64,000 nt of DNA, from positions 744,001 through 808,000 of the forward strand of contig NZ_AP014545.1 of NCBI RefSeq assembly GCF_016592435.1. Direction: 5' to 3'. Shown here one piece after another: positions 28,388 through 39,300 of this stretch. The number at the start of each line of letters is the position of its first letter. The first letter of the stretch is position 1. The notes under the pieces are model-generated. The model was not told the origin of the DNA and searched no databases. It was given only the letters and a program-made list of their open reading frames with translations. The position numbers and the translations under genes were made by a program. The stretch comes from Amphritea japonica ATCC BAA-1530. GTDB taxonomy: Bacteria > Pseudomonadota > Gammaproteobacteria > Pseudomonadales > Balneatricaceae.

Positions 28388-29755
28388 ATGTGGAGTCATG
28401 GAGTGACCAATAAAGTTATCTGGCATGAAGGGATGTTTCTTCGGCCGCAGCACTTTCAACAGTACGATCAGTACTTGCTGAAAGAGATCAACAATCGCAC
28501 CCGTACGATCGCTCAGTTTAACTGGGGTTTTTCCCGCCTGAAGATAAATGAATCTAACTTAAAGATTGGTGAGCTATCTCTGGACGATTGTGCCGGGAGT
28601 TTTACCGATGGCACCTGTTTTGATATGCATACGGGGGATGCGCCACCACTACCTATCCTGGTTGATGATTCTATCTCTGATGCAGTGGTGTATCTGGCCA
28701 TTCCACTTCAGCAGCAGGGTGTTGTTGAAGTCGGTAGCAACGATAATCGAAATAGCCTGGTCCGTTACTTGCCAAAGAGCGTTGAAGTTGCCGATATAGT
28801 GTCGTCCGAAAGTGAACGCACCAACATTCAGGTGGGTGAGCTACGTTTGCGGATGTTTGTTGAAGATGCCCGGCAAAACTCGGATAACCGGGTGCCGGAT
28901 GGTTATACCCGGCTGGCGATTGCTCATATTGAAGAGGTCAAGGGAGGGCAGATCCGTTTGCGTCAGCAGTTTATCTCTCCTCTACAGAGTATCGGGGCGT
29001 CCGATCTACTGCTCAACTTTCTGACCGAATTACAGTCGATGTTGACCACCCGAGCCAGAGAGCTTGCTGCCCGGGTAAGCAGCTCTGGTGGTAAAGGAGG
29101 CGTTGCAGAAGTGACCGACTTTATGCTGCTGCAACTACTGAACCGTTTCGACCCCCTGCTGACCTTGTATCGACAGGTAATTGAGATGGCGCCGCTTGAA
29201 CTCTATGAGCGACTGCTGCAGTTAACGGGTGAGCTGGCGACCTTTATGAAACCTGACAAACGTCCGATCGAATTTAACGAGTATCAGCAGGATAATCTGA
29301 TTGAGACGTTCAGGCCGGTGATGGAGGAACTGAAAAGCTGCTTTGGCACTGTGCTGGAGCAGATTGCTGAAAGCATACCGTTATCCCCGTCGCAATACGG
29401 TATTCGTGCGGCAAGAATTCGGGATCGGGTATTATTAAAAAGTGCTGATTTTATCTTTGCTGTCAGTGCTCAGGTGGGACAGGAGAAGCTCAGAACTCAG
29501 TTCCCCCAGCAGATAAAGATTGGTCCTGTCGAACGTATCAGAGAGCTTATTACCAGCGCCCTGCCAGGGGTTCCTATCTCGCCGTTACCGGTTGCGCCAC
29601 GTGAAATTCCTTATCATGCTGGCTTTACGTATTTTCAGCTCGATACCAGCCATGAAATCTGGAAAGAGCTGGATAAATCCGGCGGCATTGCTTTCCATAT
29701 TGGAGGCGAGTTCCCAGGGCTTGAGTGCCAGTTCTGGGCCATTAAACGCAGATAA
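28388..29755 (+). CDS. tssK: T6SS baseplate-membrane linker TssK
   Basis: A TssK/VasE/ImpJ protein of about 455 residues. The diagnostic N-terminus KVIWHEGMFLRPQHFQQ is complete. Further family blocks are RPIEFNEYQQDNLIETF near the middle and PLPVAPREIPYHAGFTYFQ before the end. TssK connects the baseplate to TssL and TssM. Two starts are possible: ATG at 28388 (weak GGA 5 nt upstream) or GTG at 28403 (GGAG at 28392-28395, 7 nt upstream), which would begin MTNKVIW. The second has the better ribosome site. Confidence 0.95.
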   Translation: MWSHGVTNKVIWHEGMFLRPQHFQQYDQYLLKEINNRTRTIAQFNWGFSRLKINESNLKIGELSLDDCAGSFTDGTCFDMHTGDAPPLPILVDDSISDAVVYLAIPLQQQGVVEVGSNDNRNSLVRYLPKSVEVADIVSSESERTNIQVGELRLRMFVEDARQNSDNRVPDGYTRLAIAHIEEVKGGQIRLRQQFISPLQSIGASDLLLNFLTELQSMLTTRARELAARVSSSGGKGGVAEVTDFMLLQLLNRFDPLLTLYRQVIEMAPLELYERLLQLTGELATFMKPDKRPIEFNEYQQDNLIETFRPVMEELKSCFGTVLEQIAESIPLSPSQYGIRAARIRDRVLLKSADFIFAVSAQVGQEKLRTQFPQQIKIGPVERIRELITSALPGVPISPLPVAPREIPYHAGFTYFQLDTSHEIWKELDKSGGIAFHIGGEFPGLECQFWAIKRR

Positions 29756-29767
29756 ATAGTTGTTATC

Positions 29768-31228
29768 ATGGATGATCAAACAGTAATACGCCCAATGCCG
29801 GGGGGGCGCAAACCCCGTACCAATGGAAACCGGGATCAGCAGCCTCCTCAACCTGCCCCTCGGCAGGCCCCGCCTCGAACTGAACATGTCGTCCCAGATC
29901 GGGGTTATCAGCATTCAGATCATCAAAGCGCTGCACCCCAATCAGCGCCGCTGCCGCCTTTAAGAAAGCGTGCTGCCGGTATGGATTATGAACCGGGTTA
30001 TGACAGCCATTCAGGGGGGATTGGGCTACAGGGTGAAAACCCACTCTTGCAGCTGGTAACTCCGCTGTTGTCATTCTTAGGCAAAATACAGAATACGGTT
30101 GAATGTCCTGACTTGGATGAGTTTCACCGTTACGCACTGGATCAGATTCAATTATATGAGTCTCAGGCCTGGGGGTTACCCGGGGGGCGTGAGCATAATG
30201 ACTATATCAGCTATCCGTTGTGTGCTTTGGTTGACGAAATTGTTCTGAATACTCCCTGGGGCAGCACCAGTCAATGGAGCAGTGAAAGTCTCTTGATTAG
30301 CCGCCATCAGGAGGCGTGGGGAGGTGAACGTTTTTTCTCCTATCTGGATGAGTTAATGAAGCGTCCTTCCAGCAATCTCGAATTGCTGGAATTTTACTTT
30401 GCCTGTTTATCACTGGGCTTCGAAGGTAAATATCGGCGCATGGCTAATGGCCGGCGTGAGTTAGATCGTCTGCGTAGTGAGCTTTATATTCTGATTAGTC
30501 GGCACCGCGACTATGAACCTGAAGGCTTATCGCCTAACTGGGAAGGGGTGTCCGATCGCCGTAGCGGTGTTGCTCGCTATGTCCCGTATTGGGTTATCTG
30601 GGTGTTCTTCCTGTTCATGCTAATGGGCGTATTCCTTGGCTTTATCTGGACGATTACCCAGCAATCCGATCAGGTGATGGAACAGTTTATAGGTATTGGT
30701 AATACAGCCGAGGTTGAAGTTACGCCGGTCAATATTGATCGATTGTCTGCCCCTATGTTGACGGTTGCAGAACCGGACTTATCCCCCGAGCAGCTGGATT
30801 ACTTTGAACTGCTGGAACCGGTGCTGATTGAAGAGCTGGAATCAGGCACTGTTGAGCTGTTTGATGAGGGAAATCAGGTCCGGCTGCGGTTGAGACATAC
30901 GGGGCTATTTCCTTCCGGCCAGGCTCACCTTTCAGCAGCATTCACCCCATTGATTGAGCGAATTGGTGTGCAGCTGAAAGGGGTGGGTAAGCCTATTGTT
31001 GTCGAGGGACATTCTGATAACGTGCCGATTTTTTCAGCACGATATCCTTCTAACTGGGCGTTATCTCAGGCTCGGGCTCAATCCGTTGGTGAAGTATTGC
31101 TGAGCCAGCTTGAAGGGGGCGTGATTCTGCGGGTAGAAGGTAAAGCGTCGAGTGAACCGCTGGTTGAGAATAACTCAAACCGGAACAAGGCACTGAACCG
31201 GCGCGTAGAGATTCTGCTGCGTAAATAG
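29768..31228 (+). CDS. tssL: T6SS inner-membrane protein TssL with OmpA domain
   Basis: A 486-residue 'extended' TssL. A proline/arginine-rich N-terminal tail (1-80) precedes the DotU-type cytoplasmic domain (about 85-250; LVDEIVLNTPWG, FFSYLDELM). One transmembrane helix follows (about 275-298). A periplasmic OmpA-like peptidoglycan-binding domain closes the protein (VEGHSDNVPI, SNWALSQARAQSV, NRRVEILL). The fused OmpA domain replaces a separate TagL-type anchor. A G7 run at 29800-29806 lies in the N-terminal tail. The start is 12 nt after tssK. Confidence 0.95.
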   Translation: MDDQTVIRPMPGGRKPRTNGNRDQQPPQPAPRQAPPRTEHVVPDRGYQHSDHQSAAPQSAPLPPLRKRAAGMDYEPGYDSHSGGIGLQGENPLLQLVTPLLSFLGKIQNTVECPDLDEFHRYALDQIQLYESQAWGLPGGREHNDYISYPLCALVDEIVLNTPWGSTSQWSSESLLISRHQEAWGGERFFSYLDELMKRPSSNLELLEFYFACLSLGFEGKYRRMANGRRELDRLRSELYILISRHRDYEPEGLSPNWEGVSDRRSGVARYVPYWVIWVFFLFMLMGVFLGFIWTITQQSDQVMEQFIGIGNTAEVEVTPVNIDRLSAPMLTVAEPDLSPEQLDYFELLEPVLIEELESGTVELFDEGNQVRLRLRHTGLFPSGQAHLSAAFTPLIERIGVQLKGVGKPIVVEGHSDNVPIFSARYPSNWALSQARAQSVGEVLLSQLEGGVILRVEGKASSEPLVENNSNRNKALNRRVEILLRK

Positions 31229-31278
31229 TTATTCAGTATTGAACCATTGTTTTAGTTCAGGGATTGACAGGAAAACAC

Positions 31279-34200
31279 GTGAATAAATTAATCAGAATAA
31301 TCACAAACCGGTGGTTTATTCAGGGAATCGGAATTCTCTGTCTGGCACTTCTAATCTGGTTTATCGGGCCACTGATTGCTATTGCTGAAAACTATTTTCT
31401 TGCCGGTGAATTTGCGCGATTACTGGCTATTGTTATAACGGTTCTGTGTTGGGTGGCGATCTCAGTGGCGTTGTTTTGGCGCCGTAAACGGAAAAATGAA
31501 CAGCTTTTGGATGATCTGGGTAGTGAGCTTCAGACGGAGGCTTCAATAGCTGAAACCGCCCGGGAGGATGAGCAGGCAATTATCCGTGAACGGTTTGATG
31601 AAGCCCTTAGTGTATTGCGTTCAACGAAAGGGCGCTCGGGTAGAAAGGCCAATCTGTATGAGTTGCCCTGGTACATTATTATCGGGCCACCGGGATCGGG
31701 TAAAACCACCGCTTTAGTAAACTCGGGACTGAATTTCCCACTGGCCGATAAACTCGGCAGTGAGGCGATTCAGGGTATCGGAGGTACTCGTCACTGTGAT
31801 TGGTGGTTTACCGATGATGCCGTTCTGATCGATACAGCGGGCCGTTTTACCACGCAGGACAGCCATGAATCTGTGGATAAAGCCGCCTGGCAGCAGTTTA
31901 TGGATCTGTTGAAAAATAATCGTCCCCAACAGCCGGTTAATGGTGTTTTGGTGACGATGAGTATTGCTGACATCATGCAGCAATCAGAAGATGAGCGTGC
32001 GCTCTATGCGCAGACCATCCGCCGTCGTATTGATGAGCTGAATGAGCATTTAGGTATATCGGCGCCTGTCTATTTCACCTTTACTAAGTGCGATCTGATC
32101 TCTGGGTTTAGTGAGTTCTTTGGTAGTTATGACCGTGATGCCCGGGGGCAGGTTTGGGGAGAAACATTTCCACTGCCGGATAAGGGGCCGTCTGCGTTTG
32201 ATATTGATGGCTATGCGACCCGGTTTGATAGCCTGACAGTGCGCATTGAACAGCAACTGATTGAGCGCATGTATCAGGAGCAGGACCCGGACAAACGCAG
32301 TCTTATTATGGGATTTCCAAGTCAGTTCGCAGGATTGAGGGATATTGTTTCAATCTTTCTCGGCGATATATTCAGTTCCAACCGCTACAACGAAGGGGCG
32401 CTGTTGCGCGGTGTTTACTTTACCAGTGGCACGCAGGCAGGTACTCCAATTGACCGCTTGTTGGGGGCCTTGACGCAAAGTTTTGGTTTTAGCAAAACAA
32501 CGCTGGTGGGTGCCAGTGGGCGAGGTAAAAGCTACTTTCTCAAAGACCTGTTGCAACAGGTGATCTTTAGGGAAGCGGGTATTGCCGGAGTGGATCAGGG
32601 GCTGATACGCCGACGTCGTTGGCTGCAGCGATTTGCGATGGGTGGTGCTCTGGGGTTATTCCTGGCTGGTACGAGCCTGTTTAGCTGGTCCTATGTTAAC
32701 AATGAGGGAAAAATCAACGCGCTGGTTGAGCTTAATACCCAGTTTGAATCACAGTCGGTACAGGTTCCACTGTCTGAAGCTGATTTTCTGGCGGTACTGC
32801 CTGAACTGAATACCCTGAGAGCTGCGACAAAGCTTTATGATGAAGTGGGCTTAGATCACCGTTTTGGTCTGAACCAGGGCCCGACGTTGACGGAAGGGGC
32901 GCGTTCGGCCTACTTGAAACAGCTACAAAATGCCTTTCTTCCCGTACTGGTCGCACGGATAGAAGAGTTGATTATTGCCAGCGATCCGAATCAGACTGAC
33001 AGTCTCTATGAACTACTTAAAACCTACCTTATGTATGGCGGGGTGAAACCTTACGATGCTGAGCTTCTAACCACCTGGGCGATACTTGATTGGCAGGAAA
33101 CTTACGCATTAGATGAGCAGACCGTTGCCGATCTTCAGGGGCATATGGATGTTTTAATGGAGCATGGCTTTCTGCCAGTAACGTTAAATCAGGATATTGT
33201 TTCCCAAGCGCGCCGCTACTTATCAAAAGACTCATTAGAGAAACAGGTGTATCAGGCAGTTAAACGGGAGTTGAGCCAGGAGCGCAAGTATGACCTTGCG
33301 TTGGACGAGGTGTTTGGACCCTATGCGTTTGATCTTTTCAAAAGTAGAAATGGTGCTGATCTGACTCGTTTCGTTATGCCCGGCGTCTTTACTAAACAGG
33401 GATTCTACACTTTGTTTCTGCCAAACAGTGCGAGTCTGTCTAAAGAATACATTGATAATAACTGGGTGATGGGAGAGCGCTATCAATCCCGTCACTATAT
33501 GGACAGCGACGCCCTGCAGCGCAAAGTGTTGGGTCTCTATTACGATGATTTTATTCAGCACTGGGATGACATGATCAATGATATGACGATGCAGCGCCCG
33601 ACGAATGCAGAAGAGAGTATTCGTCAGATCTCGGTCGCTGCCGGGTTGGATAGTCCGCTGCGCCATCTGGTGGAAACCCTGAATAAAGAGACAACGCTGA
33701 GTAAGCCGTTTTCAGCAAAGCAGGAGGAAAGTTCTGACCAGCTCGCCCGGGATGTTTCCAGTGTGAGTCAGGGGTTGGCGGTTAAGCAACAAAAGGTCAG
33801 TCGGTTGATGCGGAACGCAAAGAAAGCGGGCTTGTTGGACAATCTGGGGGGGGACCTGGGACAGCAGGTGGAACGTTATTATACCCCTTATTATAAATTG
33901 CTGGAGAAGCGCGGTAGTTCGTCATTGTTAGATCGTCTTAGCCGGGATCTGGCTGAGTTGAGCAACTATATGGATGATGCGGCTAACTCTTCTTTTTCCA
34001 GTACCGGCGCTATCGATGCGGTCCAGGGGCGTATCGCCCGGAATCAGGCCGATCCTCTGGCCAAGGTGAACAGCTATCAGGCCGATATGCCACAAATGAT
34101 GCAGGGGTGGTTGGGAGCATTAGGTGCGCAAAACTGGTCGGTGGTTCTGGATAATACTAAAACAGAGTTGAATCAGTTGTGGCAATCCCAGGTTGTTTAC

Positions 34201-34854
34201 GAGTGTAAGAACTTTTTGGAGGGTCGCTATCCGGTTAAATCTAATGCTCGTTCTGAAGTGACGCTGGAGGATTTTAGCCGTTTCTTCGGCCCGGATGGCA
34301 CCTTAGATAGTTTTGTGAATACCTATCTGAAAGACTTTATCGATACTAAAGGTCGGATCTGGGTCGAACGGGAAGTGGATGGTCAGAAACTGGGGTTGGG
34401 TAAAGCGACACTTTCGCAACTGCAGAAAGCCAACGATATCAAGGAGACATTCTTCCGTAACAGTGAATTGTCAGTCCCCTTTGTTATGCGCCCCGTACGC
34501 TTGGATACAGATGCATCTAAGTTCTTCCTCAGTATTGGTTCTCAGGAGGTTATCTATCGTCACGGCCCACGTCGCTCCAGTGCGGTGACATGGCCCTCTC
34601 TGGATAGTGATACCGTTCGGCTGCGTTTCGAAAGCCTCAATGGCGATAGTAAATCCAGCACCGAAGAGGGGCCCTGGGCCTGGTTTCGATTGCTGAATCA
34701 ATCGCAACTAAAGAGCACTGAGAATCGGGCCGTGTATGAAGTTAACTTCAGTGAGGGAGGGCTTAGTGCAACATATGAACTACGGGCTCGCAGTGTGATT
34801 AATCCATTTGCTGGTGATCTGTTGTCAGGTTTCCGCTGTCAGGATTCGCTGTGA
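31279..34854 (+). CDS. tssM: T6SS membrane-complex protein TssM (IcmF)
   Basis: An IcmF-family protein of about 1191 residues. Two N-terminal transmembrane helices (about 10-30 and 40-60) and a third near 455-475 surround a cytoplasmic NTPase-like domain with Walker A GPPGSGKTT (about 136-144) and DTAGRF. The rest is the periplasmic part that contacts TssJ. GTG at 31279 is chosen because AGGA lies 6 nt upstream; the frame runs back to a TTG at 31264. The Walker A motif is intact, so this TssM may bind nucleotide. A G8 run lies at 33846-33853. tagF starts 1 nt after the stop. Confidence 0.95.
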   Translation: MNKLIRIITNRWFIQGIGILCLALLIWFIGPLIAIAENYFLAGEFARLLAIVITVLCWVAISVALFWRRKRKNEQLLDDLGSELQTEASIAETAREDEQAIIRERFDEALSVLRSTKGRSGRKANLYELPWYIIIGPPGSGKTTALVNSGLNFPLADKLGSEAIQGIGGTRHCDWWFTDDAVLIDTAGRFTTQDSHESVDKAAWQQFMDLLKNNRPQQPVNGVLVTMSIADIMQQSEDERALYAQTIRRRIDELNEHLGISAPVYFTFTKCDLISGFSEFFGSYDRDARGQVWGETFPLPDKGPSAFDIDGYATRFDSLTVRIEQQLIERMYQEQDPDKRSLIMGFPSQFAGLRDIVSIFLGDIFSSNRYNEGALLRGVYFTSGTQAGTPIDRLLGALTQSFGFSKTTLVGASGRGKSYFLKDLLQQVIFREAGIAGVDQGLIRRRRWLQRFAMGGALGLFLAGTSLFSWSYVNNEGKINALVELNTQFESQSVQVPLSEADFLAVLPELNTLRAATKLYDEVGLDHRFGLNQGPTLTEGARSAYLKQLQNAFLPVLVARIEELIIASDPNQTDSLYELLKTYLMYGGVKPYDAELLTTWAILDWQETYALDEQTVADLQGHMDVLMEHGFLPVTLNQDIVSQARRYLSKDSLEKQVYQAVKRELSQERKYDLALDEVFGPYAFDLFKSRNGADLTRFVMPGVFTKQGFYTLFLPNSASLSKEYIDNNWVMGERYQSRHYMDSDALQRKVLGLYYDDFIQHWDDMINDMTMQRPTNAEESIRQISVAAGLDSPLRHLVETLNKETTLSKPFSAKQEESSDQLARDVSSVSQGLAVKQQKVSRLMRNAKKAGLLDNLGGDLGQQVERYYTPYYKLLEKRGSSSLLDRLSRDLAELSNYMDDAANSSFSSTGAIDAVQGRIARNQADPLAKVNSYQADMPQMMQGWLGALGAQNWSVVLDNTKTELNQLWQSQVVYECKNFLEGRYPVKSNARSEVTLEDFSRFFGPDGTLDSFVNTYLKDFIDTKGRIWVEREVDGQKLGLGKATLSQLQKANDIKETFFRNSELSVPFVMRPVRLDTDASKFFLSIGSQEVIYRHGPRRSSAVTWPSLDSDTVRLRFESLNGDSKSSTEEGPWAWFRLLNQSQLKSTENRAVYEVNFSEGGLSATYELRARSVINPFAGDLLSGFRCQDSL

Positions 34855-34855
34855 T

Positions 34856-35512
34856 ATGAGCGTTGTTCAGAGTGGCTTCTATGGCAAGGTGCCCTGTAAA
34901 GGGGATTTTGTTAGCCGTGGGCTTAGCCGGGGGTGTATTACTAATCTGGATCGTTGGCTGCAGCAGGGGATGAGCAGTAGTAAAAACTATCTGGCTGAAC
35001 GTTGGTCCGAGCTGTATATGGTGGCCCCGGTATGGCAGTTTTATCTATCGCCGGGGATTGTCGATAGCAACGGCTGGCTGGGGGTTTTTATTCCCAGTAT
35101 TGATAGCGTGGGTCGAAAATTTCCATGTCTGCTTGCCGTGCCAGTGTTATCGCCGTTTATCTGCTTGAAGCAACTGGAAGATCAGGAAGAGTTGCTGATG
35201 CAGATTGAAGATTTGCTATTAGAATCACTGGGTGATGGTTTTGACTTCTCTCTGTTTTGTCGCCAGGTCAGTAATCTTCGGTTATTGCCAGCTTACCCTT
35301 CTGTTGATCTCTATAAAGCAGCAAAGCCGGTATCTAAAATGGTTAACCTTGAACAGCAGCGGGCTGACTATCGTCATCTGGATCTATTGTCTGAGTTTAG
35401 CCGGCCGTCGGTTTGGTGGAGTGAGGGATCAGACTCGATCGCTTCTCAGCTTTGGTTTGATGATGGTTTGCCGGATGCCGCGCAGTTTCGTTTTTATCTC
35501 GAAGGAATGTAA
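34856..35512 (+). CDS. tagF: T6SS post-translational repressor TagF
   Basis: A 218-residue TagF/ImpM (DUF2094) protein with the family opening GFYGKVPCKGDFVSRGL, then YLAERWSELYMVAPVWQF and SVGRKFPCLLAVPV. In Pseudomonas aeruginosa TagF holds the T6SS off independently of the PpkA/PppA pathway, in part through Fha. The start at 34856 follows the tssM stop by one base. It lies beside pppA and ppkA, so the whole regulatory block is together. Confidence 0.92.
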   Translation: MSVVQSGFYGKVPCKGDFVSRGLSRGCITNLDRWLQQGMSSSKNYLAERWSELYMVAPVWQFYLSPGIVDSNGWLGVFIPSIDSVGRKFPCLLAVPVLSPFICLKQLEDQEELLMQIEDLLLESLGDGFDFSLFCRQVSNLRLLPAYPSVDLYKAAKPVSKMVNLEQQRADYRHLDLLSEFSRPSVWWSEGSDSIASQLWFDDGLPDAAQFRFYLEGM

Positions 35513-35537
35513 ATGAATCTGAACCATGGAGTGGTTT

Positions 35538-36287
35538 ATGTCGGATGATACGCAGCTACCTTCAAATAGAGTAAACAGTTATGCCATGACCGCTGTCGGT
35601 CATGTAAGAAAGCATAATGAGGACGCCTATTTAAGTCAGTCAGCACAGTGCCATTGGGCCGTTGCCGATGGTATGGGAGGGCATTCTGCCGGAGATGTAG
35701 CCAGCCAGTCGATTGTTGAAACGCTTGAAAATTTTGAACTCAGGCCAGAGTTTCCAGACGCTGTTGATCTGCTTGAAGATCTATTGCTGGAGACCAACAG
35801 AAAGCTGCGAAATCTGGCCGGTGAATCGCATAAAATCATCGGCTCAACCGTGGCTGGAGTTGTACTTCTTCCAGCTCATTATCTGATTTACTGGTGTGGC
35901 GATAGTCGGGTTTATCTATATCGAAATGGTGTGCTGGTTCAGGAAACGGTGGATCATACTTATACTCAGGAGCTGGTGGCTCAAGGGATGCTCACGCCTG
36001 AACAGGCATTAGTGCATCCAGAACGGAACGTTATTACCCGGGCAGTGGGTGCGTCAGACGAGCTATTCGTGGATATGGACATTCGTAACCTACAAGCCGG
36101 CGACCGCTTCCTGATCTGTAGTGATGGTTTAGATAAAGAACTCTCTGATACCGATATTGCCACTTTTATGGAACAACGTGATTTGCCACTGGATCAGCTG
36201 ACACAACAGATGATGGATTGTTGTCTGGAACGGGGCGGTCGGGACAATATCACCCTTATTCTTATCGACAATTTAACCGCTGCCTGA
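35538..36287 (+). CDS. pppA: PP2C-type protein phosphatase PppA
   Basis: A 249-residue PP2C phosphatase. Metal-site motifs are present: HNEDAYL, ADGMGGHSAGDVAS, WCGDSRVYLYR, ICSDGLDKELSD and GGRDNITLI. PppA reverses PpkA phosphorylation and thereby tunes T6SS assembly. ATG at 35538 has GGAG (35528-35531) 6 nt upstream and is preferred to the in-frame ATG at 35526. ppkA follows after 22 nt. Confidence 0.93.
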   Translation: MSDDTQLPSNRVNSYAMTAVGHVRKHNEDAYLSQSAQCHWAVADGMGGHSAGDVASQSIVETLENFELRPEFPDAVDLLEDLLLETNRKLRNLAGESHKIIGSTVAGVVLLPAHYLIYWCGDSRVYLYRNGVLVQETVDHTYTQELVAQGMLTPEQALVHPERNVITRAVGASDELFVDMDIRNLQAGDRFLICSDGLDKELSDTDIATFMEQRDLPLDQLTQQMMDCCLERGGRDNITLILIDNLTAA

Positions 36288-36309
36288 ATAAAGGAATGAT
36301 CGCGCTTTT

Positions 36310-39300
36310 ATGAAGGACTTTAAACAGCAGCTTAAACTGTATCTACAGGGACAGATCCAACGGGAGCAGTTATCGCAAACGATGGCTGTTCTGGTATCAG
36401 AGCAGCCGGAGCTGGCCGACAAAATTATTCAGGGCCTGCAGCAGATGGCAAGCCAACAGCTGATTAGCTCTGATGATCATAGTGAGTTGGTTGAGGTCAT
36501 CAACCAGCACCGTACAGGAATAACGTCAGCTGCACTGGATGACGCGACGGTTGTCCGTTCAGAGCCCGATGATAAAACCGCTGTGCTGTTGCCGTCTGGC
36601 CAGGGTGTTTTGCCGCAAGGCGAAGATAAAACCCGGCTAACAGAATCGATACATGCGCCGTTGAGTCCTGCCACCGAAAACGGGGCGTTATCATCGGTAT
36701 TGCATAATCAGGAGGACAGCAGCCGGATTAATTCGGCGGGCGCGGCCTCGCCTGCCCCAACGGTAACCAGTACTGGCACCAGTACGTCGCGTTGGAAGAA
36801 GCCCTTTGCCGAACATGCCACAGACGAGACAGCCATGGGCGTTGGCTCCGTCATTAAAGAGCGCTTCCGGTTAGTAGAGTTTATCGGTTGCGGGGGGATG
36901 GGTGATGTTTATAAAGCTGAAGATCAGCGTCGTCTCGATGCCCATGATCACGATTCTCTGGTTGCCATTAAAGTCCTGAATAAAACGTTTCGGGAGCACC
37001 CGGAGTCACTTCGCTCACTGCAGCGTGAAGCGCGGAAGACTCAAAATCTTGCCCACCCGAATATTGTTAATGTATTTGATTTTGATCGGGATCGGGATAA
37101 TGTCTTTATGACGATGGAGCTGATGCAGGGAGCTCCGTTGAGTACGGTTATTAAAGCAAATCCTGCCGGGCTATCGCTCGATAGAGTACTGGAATACGTT
37201 GCTGGTATGGCAGGTGCGCTGGGATATGCTCATCAACAGGGTATTGTTCATTCAGACTTTAAACCCAGTAATGTTTTTCTGAATAATGGCCAGATTAAAG
37301 TGTTCGATTTTGGCATTGCACGCGCGGCTAAATCTGCAGCGGCACCGGAAGACAGTTTCGATGCCGGAGATCTGGGGGCTCTGACACCCAGTTATGCATC
37401 ACCTGCCATGTTAGATGGGGCTGCAACGGTTGATGCCAGAGATGATCTGTATGCCCTGGGTTGTATCATTTATGAATTGGTTTGTGGCAAACATCCATTT
37501 ATCCGCAATGGAAAAAAAGTTCCCGCCGATGAGGCCCGGTTAGCAGGCATGAAAATGGTGGAGCTTAAACAGCTCAACCGAAATCAGAATAAAGCTCTCC
37601 GGCAGTTACTGGCCTTTGATGAACAGCAACGGACCGCCAGTGTTGAGACCTTTCTTCAGCAGTTTTTGCCGCAGCATCAGCGTCACGGCTTAGTAAGCCG
37701 GTGGTATGTCTGGGTGATGATGCTGTTGTTTGTCTGCGGTATTGCATACTTTCCGTTGCTAAATTTATTGCATCAACGTCAGATTGACGATTTTGTTGAT
37801 GATCTGAAAAATCGGAATAATGAGGCGGTGAAGGCGTGGCTGGATAAGATCCAGTCGATGGAGACTGAGCAGCAAAACACGTTTTACAATGATACTCAGG
37901 TTAAACGTGAGTTAACCCGGTATTTTCTTAATCAGGTGGCTGAAAATGCTGATGCCGATGCTTATAACCAAGCGCAGCAGTTGGCCGATAGAGCGCTACA
38001 GATTTATGAAGATTCCCGCCGTCTGTCCGATAAACAGGAACAACTGACCAAGCAGAAAGCTGAGCGGCTGAATGTTCTGAATAATGAGCTGAACAGAGCT
38101 CTGGAATTGCCAACAACGGCGTTTGTTACCGCTTTGATAGAGCTGAAAGCTTTACTGGCCAGTATTCGGCGTGTTGATGCCGGCAGTGCAATGCTGGGTG
38201 ATGCCCGTATTCCGGTTAAATTGGCTGAAACGATGGTTGAACTGATCGATCTGCATCAGTTTAGTTCAGCGCAACAGGTGGGGCAGGTGGCCATGGAACT
38301 GTTTCCCGATAATCAGGAATTAAATAACACGACTCGGAAGCTCGAGTTGGAAAGACTACGCTTCAACCGGGCAACCCGGATTAGTGAACTACAACGGCAG
38401 CTGAACAGTGAGTCACTGAATAATCTGGATAATTATACTGATGTGCTACCGGTTATAAAGGAACTACAACAGCTTGAACCAGGTAATGACAGGTTAAATC
38501 AGTTGCAACAACAGCTCTCCAGGTTATTGGTTGACGAGCAACAACGCTTTATCGATGCCCACGCCTGGCAAGAGGCCGAAGACCTTCTGGTACCCTTTGT
38601 CGGGGTTCTCATTCCTGCGGATCTTGTCGGCATGGAGCTGACGCTGAAGCAATCACAGGAGCAATATCAGCGTTTTATTGATGAGCAGGTCGCGGGTATT
38701 GATGCAGATATTCTCGAGCAACGGCTTGAGAGTGCTGAGCAAAAAATTGTCCGACTTAAGCCCACTATTGCTGATCAGCGAACCATTATCGCAGTGTCTG
38801 ATCGGCTGGCATCGGCCTGGATTAAACAATCCCGAAGCGAGCGAGATCAACATAACTGGGAGGCGTCTTCTGCAGCGCTGGCGCGGATCGTTACCCTTGA
38901 CGTCAGTCCGGAACTGCAACAGACCATAGCTTACGAGCAGCAGCATCTGGAACAGGTAAAGCAGATGACGGAACAGGAGCTGGCAGCTTCGGTGTTAGCC
39001 GGAGAGAATTCGGCAAGGCAGGCAGAGCTGCAGACGCTTCAGTCTGAACTTGCAAGTTTGCTGGAGTCCGTCGAATTATCGGATAGTACAACCCGTAAAG
39101 CACTGAGCTTACTTGATCGAATTGATGTTCTCAAAGGGGATCAAGTTATCGTCACGCAAGGCCGGAAGCGTATGGTTCAGCGTTACACGGAACAAGCCGT
39201 TGCTGCTGCCGATTCGGATGTTATCGGGGCTATCGGTATTCTGCAGGACGGTAAACGCCTGCTTCCCGAAAGTTCTGAAATTACCGATCTGCTAGCTAAG

